The notes: generated from the letters alone by a model not told the origin. 64,000 bases of DNA from CAHJXG01 sp964235485 (GCA_964235485.1 CAXSAZ010000015.1:23131-87130); one strand, 5' to 3'. Shown: positions 1 to 9,335, numbered from the stretch's first letter. A program made the numbers and translations.

Positions 1-2
1 GC

Positions 3-836
3 GCGCGGCTGCCGGGCTGCGTCGTGCTTTCGGACGCGCTGAACCATGCGTCCATGATCGAGGGCATCCGGCACAGCCGGGCCGAGAAGATGGTGTTCGC
101 CCACAACGACCCGGAGGACCTGGACCGCAAGCTGTCCCAACTCGATCCCTCGCGGCCGAAGATGGTGGTGTTCGAGAGCATCTACTCCATGGACGGCGAC
201 ATCGCCCCCATCGCCGAAATCTGCGACGTGGCGGAGAAGCACGGCGCCATCACCTACCTGGACGAGGTGCACGCGGTGGGCCTCTACGGCCCGCGCGGCG
301 GCGGCATTGCGGAGCGGGACGGCCTGGCCCACCGCATCACGGTGACGGAGGGCACGCTGGCCAAGGGCTTCGGCGTGGTTGGCGGCTACATCGCAGGCTC
401 CGCCGCGGTGGTGGATTTCGTGCGCAGCTTCGCGTCGGGCTTCATCTTCACCACGGCGCTGCCGCCGGCGGTGTGCGCGGGCGCGCTGGCCAGCATCCGC
501 CACCTCAAGACGAGTTCGGCCGAGCGCGAAGGGCAGCAGCGCCGGGTGGCACAGGTGCGCGCGGCGCTGGACGCGGCCGGGGTGCCGCACATGGACAACC
601 CGAGCCACATCGTGCCGGTGATGGTGGGCGACGCCGCGCTGTGCAAGCACATCAGCGACCGGCTGCTGGACCAGTACGGCGTTTACCTGCAGCCGATCAA
701 CTACCCGACCGTGCCGCGCGGCACGGAGCGGCTGCGCATCACGCCGTCGCCGCTGCACACCGATGCCGACATCGCCCACCTCGTCGCCTCGCTGTCGGCC
801 ATCTGGTCGGAGCTGAGCCTCAAGCGCGTCGCGTGA
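3..836 (+). CDS. hemA: 5-aminolevulinate synthase (C-terminal part; gene begins before the window)
   Basis: This PLP enzyme condenses glycine and succinyl-CoA to 5-aminolevulinate, the first step of tetrapyrrole synthesis by the C4 route. The reading frame is open from base 3, and only the last ~277 residues are present (full family length ~400). Visible landmarks are SDALNHASMIEGIRHSR, the PLP-phosphate region LDEVHAVGLYGPRGGG, the Schiff-base lysine in EGTLAKGFGVVGGYIAG and the C-terminal QPINYPTVPRGTERLRITPS. These separate it from the related 2-amino-3-ketobutyrate CoA ligase. The C4 pathway points to an alphaproteobacterium. The true start lies upstream of the window. Confidence 0.95.
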   Translation, partial: ARLPGCVVLSDALNHASMIEGIRHSRAEKMVFAHNDPEDLDRKLSQLDPSRPKMVVFESIYSMDGDIAPIAEICDVAEKHGAITYLDEVHAVGLYGPRGGGIAERDGLAHRITVTEGTLAKGFGVVGGYIAGSAAVVDFVRSFASGFIFTTALPPAVCAGALASIRHLKTSSAEREGQQRRVAQVRAALDAAGVPHMDNPSHIVPVMVGDAALCKHISDRLLDQYGVYLQPINYPTVPRGTERLRITPSPLHTDADIAHLVASLSAIWSELSLKRVA

Positions 837-924
837 CACGGCCGCTTGCCAAGAGCAAGTCAGACCTCACGTCCGTATCTGATCCCGCCATGGTGACGGG
901 ACCGCAACCAGAAGGAAACCGTTG

Positions 925-1194
925 ATGCAAGACCGCAATGGGACGTCCCGCCGTGACATGCTGCGCACCGGGGCAATGGTCGCTGCCGGCCTCGCGGGCG
1001 TGGCCGCCGCGTCGTCCGCCCGCGCCCAGGACGAGAAGATTGCGCAGGAACTGGTGCAGTACCAGAACACGCCCAAGGACGGCCAGGAATGCGATAAGTG
1101 CGCGCAATGGGTCGATCCGAACGCCTGCAAGATCGTGGCGGGCACGATCAACCCGAAGGGCTACTGCGTGGCCTACGCGCCCAAGGACGGCTGA
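925..1194 (+). CDS. high-potential iron-sulfur protein (HiPIP), Tat-exported
   Basis: This is a small periplasmic electron carrier with one [4Fe-4S] cluster, 89 aa including its leader. The leader carries SRRDMLRTG followed by a hydrophobic stretch ending in ASSARA, a Tat signal that fits export of a folded cluster protein. The four cluster cysteines are C56, C59, C68 and C81, in the spacing C-x2-C-x8-C-x12-C typical of HiPIPs. The ATG at 925 was chosen because GAAGGAAAC lies just upstream; an in-frame TTG at 922 is less likely. HiPIPs usually donate electrons to a photosynthetic reaction centre or a terminal oxidase. No such partner is in the window, so the partner is unknown. Confidence 0.93.
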   Translation: MQDRNGTSRRDMLRTGAMVAAGLAGVAAASSARAQDEKIAQELVQYQNTPKDGQECDKCAQWVDPNACKIVAGTINPKGYCVAYAPKDG

Positions 1195-1214
1195 CGCCAG
1201 CAGCCGGCCCCATC

Positions 1215-1236
1215 CCGGCGCCGGCTTGAGCGCCGG
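1215..1236 (+). terminator. hairpin downstream of the HiPIP gene
   Basis: A 7-bp inverted repeat, CCGGCGC and GCGCCGG with an 8-nt loop, lies about 20 bases after the HiPIP stop and is followed by only three T. It could be a weak intrinsic terminator. Confidence 0.4.
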
Positions 1237-1309
1237 TTTCCCGTGGGAGCGATGGACAGTTGGCCCGTAGAAGCCACATGTCCTTTGCTTCCACAGGGAG
1301 TCCCCCCCC

Positions 1310-1711
1310 ATGCCGCTCGACGACACCGACCCGAACCGCCGCCGTGCCGCCCCGCGCTACAACGTCCTGGGCGGCACGCTGGAAACCTGCTCGCTCGACC
1401 CGATGACCGGCTTCACCCGCACCGGCTGCTGCGAGACCGGGCCGGAGGACGTGGGCAGCCACACCGTTTGCGCCGAGGTCACGGCAGAGTTCCTGGCCTT
1501 CAGCCGCCGCCGGGGCAACGACCTTTCGACGCCGCGGCCCGAGTACGGCTTTCCCGGCCTCAAGCCCGGCGACCGTTGGTGCCTGTGCGCGCCGCGCTGG
1601 CAGGAAGCGTTCCTGGCCGGCTGCGCGCCCCGCGTTTCCCTTCATGCGACCGAGGCGTCGGCCCTGGAACATTGCGCGCTGGAGGACCTGCAGCGGCACG
1701 CGACCGGGTAG
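1310..1711 (+). CDS. DUF2237 family protein
   Basis: This 133-aa soluble protein belongs to a conserved family of unknown function. The diagnostic blocks are YNVLGGTLETCSLDPMTGF, GCCETGPEDVGSHTVCA, FLAFSRRRGNDLSTPRP and FPGLKPGDRWCLCAPRW. It is rich in conserved cysteines (C-C and C-x-C), which may bind metal, but that is inference. The length matches the family. The start ATG follows a GGGAGTCC Shine-Dalgarno-like stretch. It stands alone, between the HiPIP gene and a convergent gene remnant. Confidence 0.9.
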   Translation: MPLDDTDPNRRRAAPRYNVLGGTLETCSLDPMTGFTRTGCCETGPEDVGSHTVCAEVTAEFLAFSRRRGNDLSTPRPEYGFPGLKPGDRWCLCAPRWQEAFLAGCAPRVSLHATEASALEHCALEDLQRHATG

Positions 1712-1727
1712 GCCGGGCCAAGCGCCG

Positions 1728-2067
1728 TCACGCCGTTTTTCGACGCCTCGCCTCACGCGGCACAGGTTCGGGCGGCACGTAGGCCAGCGCCTCCTCCATG
1801 CGCCAGGGGTTTTCAATCGGGAACCGGCTGAGCGCGATGCCCCGTCTCCACGGGCGCCAGGCGGCGGGCCTCCGCATAGGCAGCATCATACAGGCCCGGC
1901 AGGAACGGGTGCATTCCAGGCGCCATCTCGATCAATTGCCTGGCCTCCACCTGCTGCACGGCGATGGAGTAAAGCCCGTTTCGGGTCAGCTTTTCCGGCT
2001 GCACGATCACCTTGAGCATACGCTGCAACAGGACGCCCATGCCGTGCTGCCCGGCATGGGCGTCCAT
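1728..2067 (-). pseudogene. DUF29 family remnant, truncated and frameshifted
   Basis: Read on the minus strand, residues such as LLQRMLKVIVQPEKLTRNG and AAYAEARRLAPVETG follow the C-terminal half of DUF29 proteins (which usually reads VLLAHLLKWQYQPE... and AYEDARREAAEETG). The frame then stops, but the expected ending (LSRFPIENPWRMEEALAYV) continues in the neighbouring frame. One extra base near 1842-1848 restores the fusion. The usual N-terminal ~60 residues are not recognisable upstream before the molybdoenzyme gene. I read it as a decayed gene; a sequencing indel could explain the frameshift but not the missing N-terminus. Confidence 0.6.
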
Positions 2068-2121
2068 TCCGCTGCGTCTCCTGGCTTCATGTCCGCCATG
2101 TCGCCAGCATAGCAGGGCAGG

Positions 2122-4203
2122 CTATTCCGCGGCCGGGGCCAAGGTGGCGGCGCGCATCCACACGGCGGTGTCGTGGAACACCGCGCCGCCGTTGGGCGCG
2201 GCCGGCGCGTCGCTGGTCAGCGCGTTGATGCCGACGCCGCCCGCGAAATCGGCGTTGGGCCACACGCTCTCGACCACCACCACGCCGGGCTGGGAGCCGG
2301 CGGCCAGGCGCGCGTGCACCGTGACCGTGCCGCGCTCGTTGCCGAGCGTCACCTGGCCGCCCTCTGCAATGCCCAAGCGCGCCGCATCGTCCGGATGGAC
2401 CAGGGCCGTGGGCCGGCCCTCGCGCTGGCGGCTGCCCGGCGTTTCGGTGAAGCTCGTGTTGAGGAACTGCCGCGCGGGCGCCGCAACCAGGCGGAACGGG
2501 TGGCCGGGCGTCGCCTCGTCCGTTGCGGCCCAGTGGTCCGGCAAGGCGGGCATCCCGGCATGGTGCGGGCCGACCGCGGCCCAATCGGGCGCGAAGCGGA
2601 ACCGCCCGTCCGGGAAGCCGAACCCGGTCAGGAAATGGCTGCGCTCGAAACCCTCGTCGGCGTCGATCCAGCGCCGGGCGATCACCTCGGGGGCGCCGGG
2701 CCAGCCGGACGCGCGCAGCGTCGCGTCCACGAGTTCCATCGCCGTCATGTCGAATCCCGGGTGCGACGCGCCCAAGCGCCGGGCCAAGCCTTGCAGCACC
2801 TCGTGGTTGGACCAGCATTCGCCCGGCGGATCGATCAGCTTCGGCCCGACTTGCAGGTGCGTGTGGCCGCCGGCGGCATACAGGTCGTCGTGCTCCAGGA
2901 AGGTGGTCGCCGGCAGCACCACGTCGGCCAGCGCCGCCGTTTCCGTCATGAACTGCTCGTGCACGCAGACGAACAGGTCGTCGCGGCCAAAGCCCCGGCG
3001 CACCCGGTTGCTGTCGGGCGCCACCACGACGGGGTTGGTGTTCTGAATGAACAGGGCCGTGACGGGCGGCCCGCCGCGGAGTTCGGCCGGGTCGCCGTCC
3101 AGCACGGCGCCGATCCGGCTCATGTCCATTTGCCGGGTGCCGGGGTCGCAGGCGTCGAGGCCCTCGATCAGCGTCTTGTCCCAGTGGTAGATGCCGTTGC
3201 CGCGGTGGTTCCAGAACGCGCCGCCGCCGCGGTGCCGCCATTTGCCGCCCACGGCCGGCAGGCAGGTGACGGCATGGAGGTTGGCGCTGCCGTTGCGGCT
3301 GCGGGAAAAGCCGTAGCCGATGCGCAGGAATGCCCGGTCGGTGCGGCCGTACAGCGCCGCGAACGCCTCGATCTCGGCGACGGTCAGCCCGGTGATCCCG
3401 GCCGCCCACTCCGGGCCGCGGTCGCGCAGGTGCGCTTCCAGCCGGTCCGGGCAGTCGGCATACCTGGCCATGTACTCGCGGTCGGCGGCGCCGTCGCGGA
3501 ACATGACGTGCATCACGGCGCAGGCCAGCGCGCCATCGGTGCCAGGGCGCGGCGCCAGGTGGACATCGGCCGCGGCGGCGCTGGGCGTGCGGTAGGGATC
3601 GACGACGACGAACTTCGCCCCCCTCCCCTTCCGGGCGCGGGTCACGTGGGTCATCACGTTCACCTGGGTGGAGACCGGGTTGCCGCCCCACATGACGATC
3701 AGGTCAGAGTCTGCCATTTCCCGTGGGTCCGGCCCGCCGAAGCGGCCGACGCCGGCGATCCAGCCGCTTTCGCTCGCCGTCGAGCAGATGGTGTTGTGCT
3801 GGCGCGAGTAGCGCATGACATGGCGCAGCCGGTTGATGCCGTCCCGCTGCACCAAGCCCATGGTGCCGGCGAAGTAGTAGGGCCACACCGCCTCCGGCCC
3901 ATGCCGCGCCGCCGCGTCCATGAGCGCCCCGGCAACGCGGTCCAGCGCTTCCTCCCAGCCCGCCTCGCGAAACGCGCCGCTCCCCTTCGCGCCGGTGCGG
4001 ATCAGCGGGCGGAGCAGGCGGCCCGGGTGGTGCGCCCGCTCGGCGTAGCGTGCGACCTTGGCGCAGATCACCCCGGCGGTGTACGTGTTGTCCGCCGCGC
4101 CGCGCACCGCGCCGATGCGGGCATGGTCCAGCACTTCCACCTCCAGCGCGCAGGTGCTGGGGCAGTCATGCGGGCAAACGGTGCTGCGGAATGGGCCGGC
4201 CAT
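2122..4203 (-). CDS. molybdopterin-dependent oxidoreductase (DMSO reductase superfamily)
   Basis: This is a ~693-aa soluble oxidoreductase of the bis-MGD molybdenum/tungsten superfamily. The N-terminal [4Fe-4S] motif is C10-x3-C14-x3-C18 with a fourth cysteine at C47 (GVICAK). The catalytic domain follows (for example DLIVMWGGNPVSTQVNVMTH and FVVVDPYRTPSA), then the C-terminal dinucleotide-binding domain (QFLNTSFTETPGSR and WPNADFAGGVGINAL). I chose the ATG at 4203 because GAAGGAA precedes it; a GTG 30 bases upstream lacks a ribosome-binding site. There is no Tat leader, so it acts in the cytoplasm. No accessory subunits lie nearby, and the substrate cannot be told from sequence. Confidence 0.9.
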   Translation of the reverse strand: MAGPFRSTVCPHDCPSTCALEVEVLDHARIGAVRGAADNTYTAGVICAKVARYAERAHHPGRLLRPLIRTGAKGSGAFREAGWEEALDRVAGALMDAAARHGPEAVWPYYFAGTMGLVQRDGINRLRHVMRYSRQHNTICSTASESGWIAGVGRFGGPDPREMADSDLIVMWGGNPVSTQVNVMTHVTRARKGRGAKFVVVDPYRTPSAAAADVHLAPRPGTDGALACAVMHVMFRDGAADREYMARYADCPDRLEAHLRDRGPEWAAGITGLTVAEIEAFAALYGRTDRAFLRIGYGFSRSRNGSANLHAVTCLPAVGGKWRHRGGGAFWNHRGNGIYHWDKTLIEGLDACDPGTRQMDMSRIGAVLDGDPAELRGGPPVTALFIQNTNPVVVAPDSNRVRRGFGRDDLFVCVHEQFMTETAALADVVLPATTFLEHDDLYAAGGHTHLQVGPKLIDPPGECWSNHEVLQGLARRLGASHPGFDMTAMELVDATLRASGWPGAPEVIARRWIDADEGFERSHFLTGFGFPDGRFRFAPDWAAVGPHHAGMPALPDHWAATDEATPGHPFRLVAAPARQFLNTSFTETPGSRQREGRPTALVHPDDAARLGIAEGGQVTLGNERGTVTVHARLAAGSQPGVVVVESVWPNADFAGGVGINALTSDAPAAPNGGAVFHDTAVWMRAATLAPAAE

Positions 4204-4289
4204 GCGCGTTCCTTCGGCGGGTCGCCCGGGCACCGGCCCGGGCCTGCCGTTCCTTTACGGTGTCCGAGGCCGGGATGGGAAGCGGCGCT

Positions 4290-5274
4290 TCAGGCAGGGC
4301 TAAGCCGAAGCAGCCGGTCGGCGTTGCCGTGCGCGATCTTGGCCAGGTCGGCCGGGGAAACGGGCAAGCCTTTCAGGAAGCTGCCGCCGACATCGTTGGG
4401 GATGAATGGAAAATCCGTGGAGTACATGATCCGGTCCGCCCCAAAAGCCTGGAGCAGCGCCAGGAAAAGCGGCAACGTCCTGAACCCGCTGGTCGTGACA
4501 TGCACCTGTTCGAGGATCGTCTGGCTCACGCTGCGGGAAGTTTTGCGGGCGGTACCGAACACCTCGTCGAAGCGGGGCAACATGGTCGCCAGCCCCTCGC
4601 CCATGTGGCCGATGATCAACTGAAGCCTGGGATGGCGGTCCAGCGCGCCGGACAGCACGAGGCGCAGCACGTGGACAGCCGTGTCCGCGTGCCAGCCCCA
4701 GCCCATGGCGGCGAACGGGAACGACACGTCGCCCGGCAGGTTGTCATAGTAGGCCGCGCGCACCGGCGCATCCGGGATGGAGATAGATCGGCACCTCCAA
4801 GGCCTCGGCCCGCGCCAGGACCGGCTCGAACCGGGGATGGTCCAGGAAGCAGCCATCGGTGGCGCCGCTGACCAGGGCGCCGCGGAAGCCGAGCTGCCGG
4901 ACCGCGCGCTCCAGCTCGTCCGCCGCGGCCTCCGGCGCCGTCAGCGGCAGGTGGGCGAACCCGGCGAAACGCCCGGGATGGGCCGAGATCGCGGCGGACA
5001 TGGCATCGTTCGCCTCCCGCGCCCAGCCTGGCCCCTCGGTCGGCGGAAGCATGTCGGCGCCGAGAGCTGCCACCGAGAGTACCTGCACCGTGACGGCGCT
5101 TTCGTCCATGGCCTGCAGCCGCTTCGGACCGACCTCGGCCATTGCGTCGATCTCGTTGAGCGGACTCCAGATCTGGCCCTGCGCCGGGATGCCCCGCCGG
5201 GCGATGACCTCCGGGCTGATCCGCTTGATCAAGGCGGGCACGGTGAAATGTTCCTCAAGGGCGACGACGCGCAT
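4290..5274 (-). pseudogene. amidohydrolase-2 family (decarboxylase-like) gene interrupted by a frameshift
   Basis: Two overlapping minus-strand frames together make one complete Amidohydro_2 protein of about 325 aa. The first part (5274 to ~4750) starts MRVVALEEHF, the metal-binding opening seen in gamma-resorcylate and dihydroxybenzoate decarboxylases, and runs to VPIYLHP. The second part resumes at DAPVRAAYYDNLPG and carries IGHMGEGL and the metal-site aspartate region MYSTDFPF. The change of frame falls in CATCCCGGATGCG around 4765-4775 and is a single-base difference. Either the gene is recently inactivated or the assembly lost a base; everything else looks intact. Confidence 0.75.
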
Positions 5275-5510
5275 GGATTCCTCTTTGCTGACCGTTCCTC
5301 CTACGCGGGGCCGTCATGCGCGGTTTCCTGAACCGGGCACCGCCTCGGCCCGAAGCGTTCCGTTGCGGCCAAGACACGGACCGCGCAACAATCCGAGTGC
5401 AATGCAATTTTAACAACGTAATGTGTTGCGTTGCTGCATCTGCGGAACGAACCTGCCTGTATGGCGTGGGCGGCCTACGAATCGCCGCGCAAAACGTGGG
5501 AGCCAGCCTT

Positions 5511-6422
5511 ATGGACAATCCAGTTGCCTCGACCGAGCCGGCGCAGGAGGGCGTCAACCGACGCGCGCTGATCAACCAGTTCGGCAAGACCGCCGCCGCC
5601 GTCATGGCCGTGGGCGCGGCGGCTACCGCCGGCGTGACGCTTTCCAGCCTGCCGGCCGAAGCGCAGGGCATCACCGACGCCGACATCCTGAACTTCGCGC
5701 TGAACCTGGAGTATGTCGAGGCCCAGTACTACATCCGCGCCTTCTTGGGCCGCGGCCTGGACCCGTCCGACATCAGCGATCCCAACGGCGTCGGCAACGC
5801 GGGCTTCGTGCTCGGCGGCTCGGCCGTGCCGTTCCAGACCGCCTCCATTGCCGCCTACGCGCAGAAGATCACGATTGACGAGGTGAACCATGTCCGCTTC
5901 CTGCGGCGCGTGCTCGGCAATGCCGCGGTGGCGCAGCCGAACATCGACCTGCTGAACAGCTTCAATGCCCTGGCGTTCGCGGCGAAGCTCGTGCCGAACG
6001 CCAACACGCAGTTCAACCCGTTCGCCGATGAGGTCAGCTTCCTGCTGGGCGCGTTCATCTTCGAGGACGTGGGCGTCACCGCCTATGCCGGGGCCGCGGC
6101 GCTGCTGCAGAACAAGGACTACCTGGCCGCCGCCGCCAGCATCCTGGCCATCGAAGCCTACCACGCCGGCACGGTCCGCACCGTGCTCGGCAGCCTCGGC
6201 CAGCAGGCTGCGGCCAACGCCATCTCCGCCGTACGCGCGTCCGCGGGCGGCGGCAAGGAGCAGCCTTTGTCGCTCCCCAACCTGTCGATCAACACCTCGC
6301 CGGCGGACACCGACTCGCTCGCGTTCCGCCGCACCACTACGGAGGTGCTGAACATCGTGTACAACGGGCGCAGCACCGGCGGCGGCTTCCTGCCGAACCA
6401 GGCCAACGGCGCCATCCGCTGA
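5511..6422 (+). CDS. exported ferritin-like domain protein
   Basis: This 303-aa protein has an N-terminal NRRALINQFGKTAAAV... leader with an RR pair, a hydrophobic core and an Ala-rich cleavage site (SLPAEA), probably a Tat signal. The body is a Ferritin_2 / desiccation-related four-helix domain. Candidate di-iron ligands appear in the order NLEYVEAQYY, DEVNHVRFLR, FIFEDVGVTAY and IEAYHAGTVR (Glu, Glu-x2-His, Glu, Glu-x2-His). The ATG at 5511 was chosen over an upstream in-frame start because GGGAG lies eight bases before it and the leader begins there. Members are linked to stress or desiccation, but the biochemical role is unknown. The 236 bases upstream are divergent with the amidohydrolase and comparatively AT-rich around 5400-5425. 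Confidence 0.85.
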   Translation: MDNPVASTEPAQEGVNRRALINQFGKTAAAVMAVGAAATAGVTLSSLPAEAQGITDADILNFALNLEYVEAQYYIRAFLGRGLDPSDISDPNGVGNAGFVLGGSAVPFQTASIAAYAQKITIDEVNHVRFLRRVLGNAAVAQPNIDLLNSFNALAFAAKLVPNANTQFNPFADEVSFLLGAFIFEDVGVTAYAGAAALLQNKDYLAAAASILAIEAYHAGTVRTVLGSLGQQAAANAISAVRASAGGGKEQPLSLPNLSINTSPADTDSLAFRRTTTEVLNIVYNGRSTGGGFLPNQANGAIR

Positions 6423-6430
6423 CGGCCGCC

Positions 6431-6451
6431 GGGGCGGACCTGGTCCGCCCC
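6431..6451. terminator. hairpin between convergent genes
   Basis: A 9-bp perfect stem (GGGGCGGAC / GTCCGCCCC) with a 3-nt loop lies nine bases after the ferritin-like stop and before the convergent patatin stop. There is no T-run, so termination efficiency is uncertain; it could serve both directions. Confidence 0.5.
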
Positions 6452-6467
6452 CATCGGCTTCCGCGGC

Positions 6468-7601
6468 TCAGGCGCCTGAGTACTCACGGACCGAGACTCC
6501 GGCTCCCGGTCCCTGGCCAGCCGGCCCGAGGGTTCGCAGCACGGCCCGCATCGCGTCCTCCCCGGCGCGCCAACGGTCGGCGAGCGTCGCGCGGGAAAAG
6601 TCGAACACCTTGGCGGGACCGGCCTCGTCGAGGCCCGCGCGGTAGCTGAGGTAGTGCATCTCCGTCTGCCGCCGCCGGCCCTCGGCGAGCAGCGCCGCAA
6701 TATCCGGCCGGTGGCACAGCTCAGGCGGCAGCATCTCGCCGAGGCGGCCAATGGCGGCGCGCAGCCGTTGTTCCCGCTCCTGCCCTTCCCCGAGCCGGCG
6801 CGTCTGGTTGCCGAACGCCAGGTCGGTGGCGCGCGACAGGCTGGCGCCCAGGGTGTGCGGGCGGCTGCCCTCCAGGGCGAACAGGTCGATGACGAAGCAC
6901 AGCGCACCATCAAAGGCCGGGTCGTCGAGGAGGTCGAGCGGCGCGTTGGAGGCCAGCCCTCCATCACCCAGCAGCCTTCCCTCGATCTCGACCGGGGCGA
7001 ACAAGGGCAGCAGGGCGCAGGACGCCACGACATGCTCCGGCCCGACCCGCGTGCCCCGGCCCGTGTCGAACACCACGCGCTCGCCGCTGACAACATCGGT
7101 CGTGCAAAGGCTGAGGCGCACGTTTCCCCGGTTGAGGCGGTCGAAGTCAATCAGCTTCACAAGCTGCGCGCGCAGCGGCGCCAGGTCGTACAAGGCGGAC
7201 ACATCGCCGACCCCGGCCCGCGGACCCGGCGAAAGGCGCGGACGGAAGATGCCGGGACGGCCGAAGAACAACGTTTCCAAAACGCTCGCCTGGTTGTGCG
7301 CCTGCCGCCAGACGCCCGCGTCCGGCACGCCGAACCAAAAGGACGCGGCCGGGGTCGGGTCGGTCGTGGCGGCCTGCCAGAACTGCCGCAGGCGGTCGAT
7401 GCGGTGCTCCGGCGCGTTCCCCGCAATGATCGCGGCGGCCACGGCGCCGATGGAGCTTCCCAAGACCCAATCCGGAAGCGGCCCGCCATCGTCCTGCAAC
7501 GCGGCATACGCCCCGGCCTCATAGGCGCCGAGGGCGATCCCGCCGGCAAGCACCAGGGCGGTCTGCCGCTTCGGAAGGGACGTGCGGCTGTCGTCGGGCA
7601 T
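6468..7601 (-). CDS. patatin-like phospholipase family protein
   Basis: This 377-aa serine lipid acyl hydrolase has the patatin Ser-Asp dyad. The oxyanion glycine-rich stretch is VLAGGIALGAYEAG near residues 17-30, the nucleophile elbow is GSSIG (S50), and the aspartate is in GDGGLASNAPLD. The C-terminal part resembles the region found in DUF3734-containing patatins. No signal peptide or membrane helix is evident, so it probably acts in the cytoplasm or at the inner leaflet. The preferred substrate is unknown. It is followed in the same direction by no gene (convergent with the ferritin-like gene) and preceded by selO with a 44-base gap. Confidence 0.9.
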   Translation of the reverse strand: MPDDSRTSLPKRQTALVLAGGIALGAYEAGAYAALQDDGGPLPDWVLGSSIGAVAAAIIAGNAPEHRIDRLRQFWQAATTDPTPAASFWFGVPDAGVWRQAHNQASVLETLFFGRPGIFRPRLSPGPRAGVGDVSALYDLAPLRAQLVKLIDFDRLNRGNVRLSLCTTDVVSGERVVFDTGRGTRVGPEHVVASCALLPLFAPVEIEGRLLGDGGLASNAPLDLLDDPAFDGALCFVIDLFALEGSRPHTLGASLSRATDLAFGNQTRRLGEGQEREQRLRAAIGRLGEMLPPELCHRPDIAALLAEGRRRQTEMHYLSYRAGLDEAGPAKVFDFSRATLADRWRAGEDAMRAVLRTLGPAGQGPGAGVSVREYSGA

Positions 7602-7645
7602 GTAACTGCTTTCTGATGGAGGAACGGCGTGCCCGGCGGAATCCT

Positions 7646-9121
7646 TCAGGTCCCGCAGAACGTCCGATACGATGGATCAACCTGCGTCGGCGGCAGGGCA
7701 TACGGCTCGAAGCCCGGCCGATCCTCGAAGGGCTGCGCCGTGGCGTCCAGCAAGGCCTCGAACGGGCCGAGGTCGTCCTGCAAGGCGGCGGCGAGCGCCG
7801 CTTCAACGAGATGGTTGCGCGGGATGACGGCCGGGTTCACCTGCCGCATGGCGGCGGCACGCGCCGGGTGCGGCGCGGGTTCCGCAGCCAGCCGTGCGCG
7901 CCAACGGGCGGCCCACTCGTCATACGCGCCGCCGTCGGCGAACAGCGTCCGCACGGCGGCGTCCCCGTCCGGCCTGGCCGCCGCCGCGCACAAGCGCCGG
8001 AACGTCAGCGTCCAATCCGCCGCGTTCTCCGCCATGCGGGTCAGCAGGTCCTGGAGCAAAGCAGTGTCGCCTTCCTGCTCCGTTTCAAAGCCGGCCTTGC
8101 GACGCAGCCCGCCGAAGTAAGCGGCCTCGAAGCGCGGGCCGAAGGCGGCGAGCGCTTCTTGCGCAGAGGCCAGGCCGGCATCCTGGCCGTCCCCGAGCAG
8201 CGGCAGCAGGGCCTCGGCGAGACGGGCCAGGTTCCAGTGCGCGATCCGGGGCTGGTTCGCGTAGGCGTAGCGTCCATCCTGATCGATGGAACTGAACACC
8301 GCGGCCGGGTCGTAGGCGTCCATGAAAGCGCAGGGGCCGTAATCGATGGTCTCGCCGGAGATGGCAGTGTTGTCGGTGTTCATCACGCCGTGGATGAAGC
8401 CCACCAGCACCCATTGCGCCACCAAGTCCGCCTGCCGGGCGATTACGCCGTCCAGCAGGGCGCGGTAAGGGTTCTCGGCACCGGCAGCGTCCGGGTAGTG
8501 CCGGGCGATCACGTAATCGGCCAGCGTTCGCACTGCCTCCACGTCGCTGCGGGCGGCGAAGTATTGGAACGTGCCGACGCGGATGTGGCTGGCGGCCACG
8601 CGGGTCAGCACCGCGCCGGGCAGCATCGTTTCGCGGATGACTGTTTCCCCCGTGGCGACCGCGGCCAGCGTCCGAGACGTTGGAATGCCCAGGGCCGCCA
8701 TCGCCTCGCTGACGAGGTACTCGCGCAGCACCGGCCCCAACGCGGCGCGGCCGTCGCCCCGGCGGGAGAACGGCGTGGGTCCAGACCCCTTGAGCTGGAT
8801 GTCCCGCCGCCGGCCGTCCCGCCCGACCACCTCGCCCAGCAGGATGGCCCGCCCGTCTCCAAGCTGCGGCGAGAAGCCGCCAAACTGGTGCCCGGCATAG
8901 GCGAGGGCAATCGGCTCCGCGCTCTCCGGCACGGTGTTCCCAGAGAAAACGTCCGCCGCTTCGGGACCGCCCAGGCCGCTCGGGTCGATCCCAAGCTGCT
9001 CCGCCAGGACGGCGTTGACCCGCAGCAGCCGGGGCGCCGCGACGCGGGTTGGCTCGATGCGCGCGTAGAAGCGGTCCGGCAGGCGGGCGTAGGTGTTGTC
9101 GAATGGGATGTGGATGGGCAT
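7646..9121 (-). CDS. selO: protein adenylyltransferase SelO (YdiU family)
   Basis: This 491-aa pseudokinase-fold enzyme transfers AMP from ATP to Ser/Thr/Tyr of target proteins, a role linked to redox stress. Family landmarks are PFDNTYARLPDRFYARIEP, the LAYAGHQFGGFSPQLGDGRA block, DIQLKGSGPTPFSRRGDGRA, GVMNTDNTAISGETIDYGP and the C-terminal cysteine in SYRTFCGT, the position of selenocysteine in eukaryotic homologues. The ATG at 9121 has GAGGA upstream; extending to 9316 adds 65 residues without family similarity. It may be co-transcribed with the patatin gene. Confidence 0.96.
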   Translation of the reverse strand: MPIHIPFDNTYARLPDRFYARIEPTRVAAPRLLRVNAVLAEQLGIDPSGLGGPEAADVFSGNTVPESAEPIALAYAGHQFGGFSPQLGDGRAILLGEVVGRDGRRRDIQLKGSGPTPFSRRGDGRAALGPVLREYLVSEAMAALGIPTSRTLAAVATGETVIRETMLPGAVLTRVAASHIRVGTFQYFAARSDVEAVRTLADYVIARHYPDAAGAENPYRALLDGVIARQADLVAQWVLVGFIHGVMNTDNTAISGETIDYGPCAFMDAYDPAAVFSSIDQDGRYAYANQPRIAHWNLARLAEALLPLLGDGQDAGLASAQEALAAFGPRFEAAYFGGLRRKAGFETEQEGDTALLQDLLTRMAENAADWTLTFRRLCAAAARPDGDAAVRTLFADGGAYDEWAARWRARLAAEPAPHPARAAAMRQVNPAVIPRNHLVEAALAAALQDDLGPFEALLDATAQPFEDRPGFEPYALPPTQVDPSYRTFCGT

Positions 9122-9335
9122 GGCGTTCAATCCTCGAAGCAGCCAGCCGGCCCCGCGGCGCAAGCCCTGACCGGGACCGCACGCCTCACATGGGAGGGCC
9201 GTCAGGATCAGGCAAGCTTGCCGGGCCGACGCGGAGCCGCCGCCCCGTTCACGACGGCACAACGAGGAGGCGGCGGAATGGCTGCACCGCGCGTCGCCCG
9301 CAATCGCGTGATACACCGGAGCGTGAACCGCCGGC

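Noticed and set aside
2173..4623. 816-codon plus-strand open frame
   Set aside because: Antisense shadow of the molybdopterin oxidoreductase; composition is Arg/Ala/Gly-rich without motifs.
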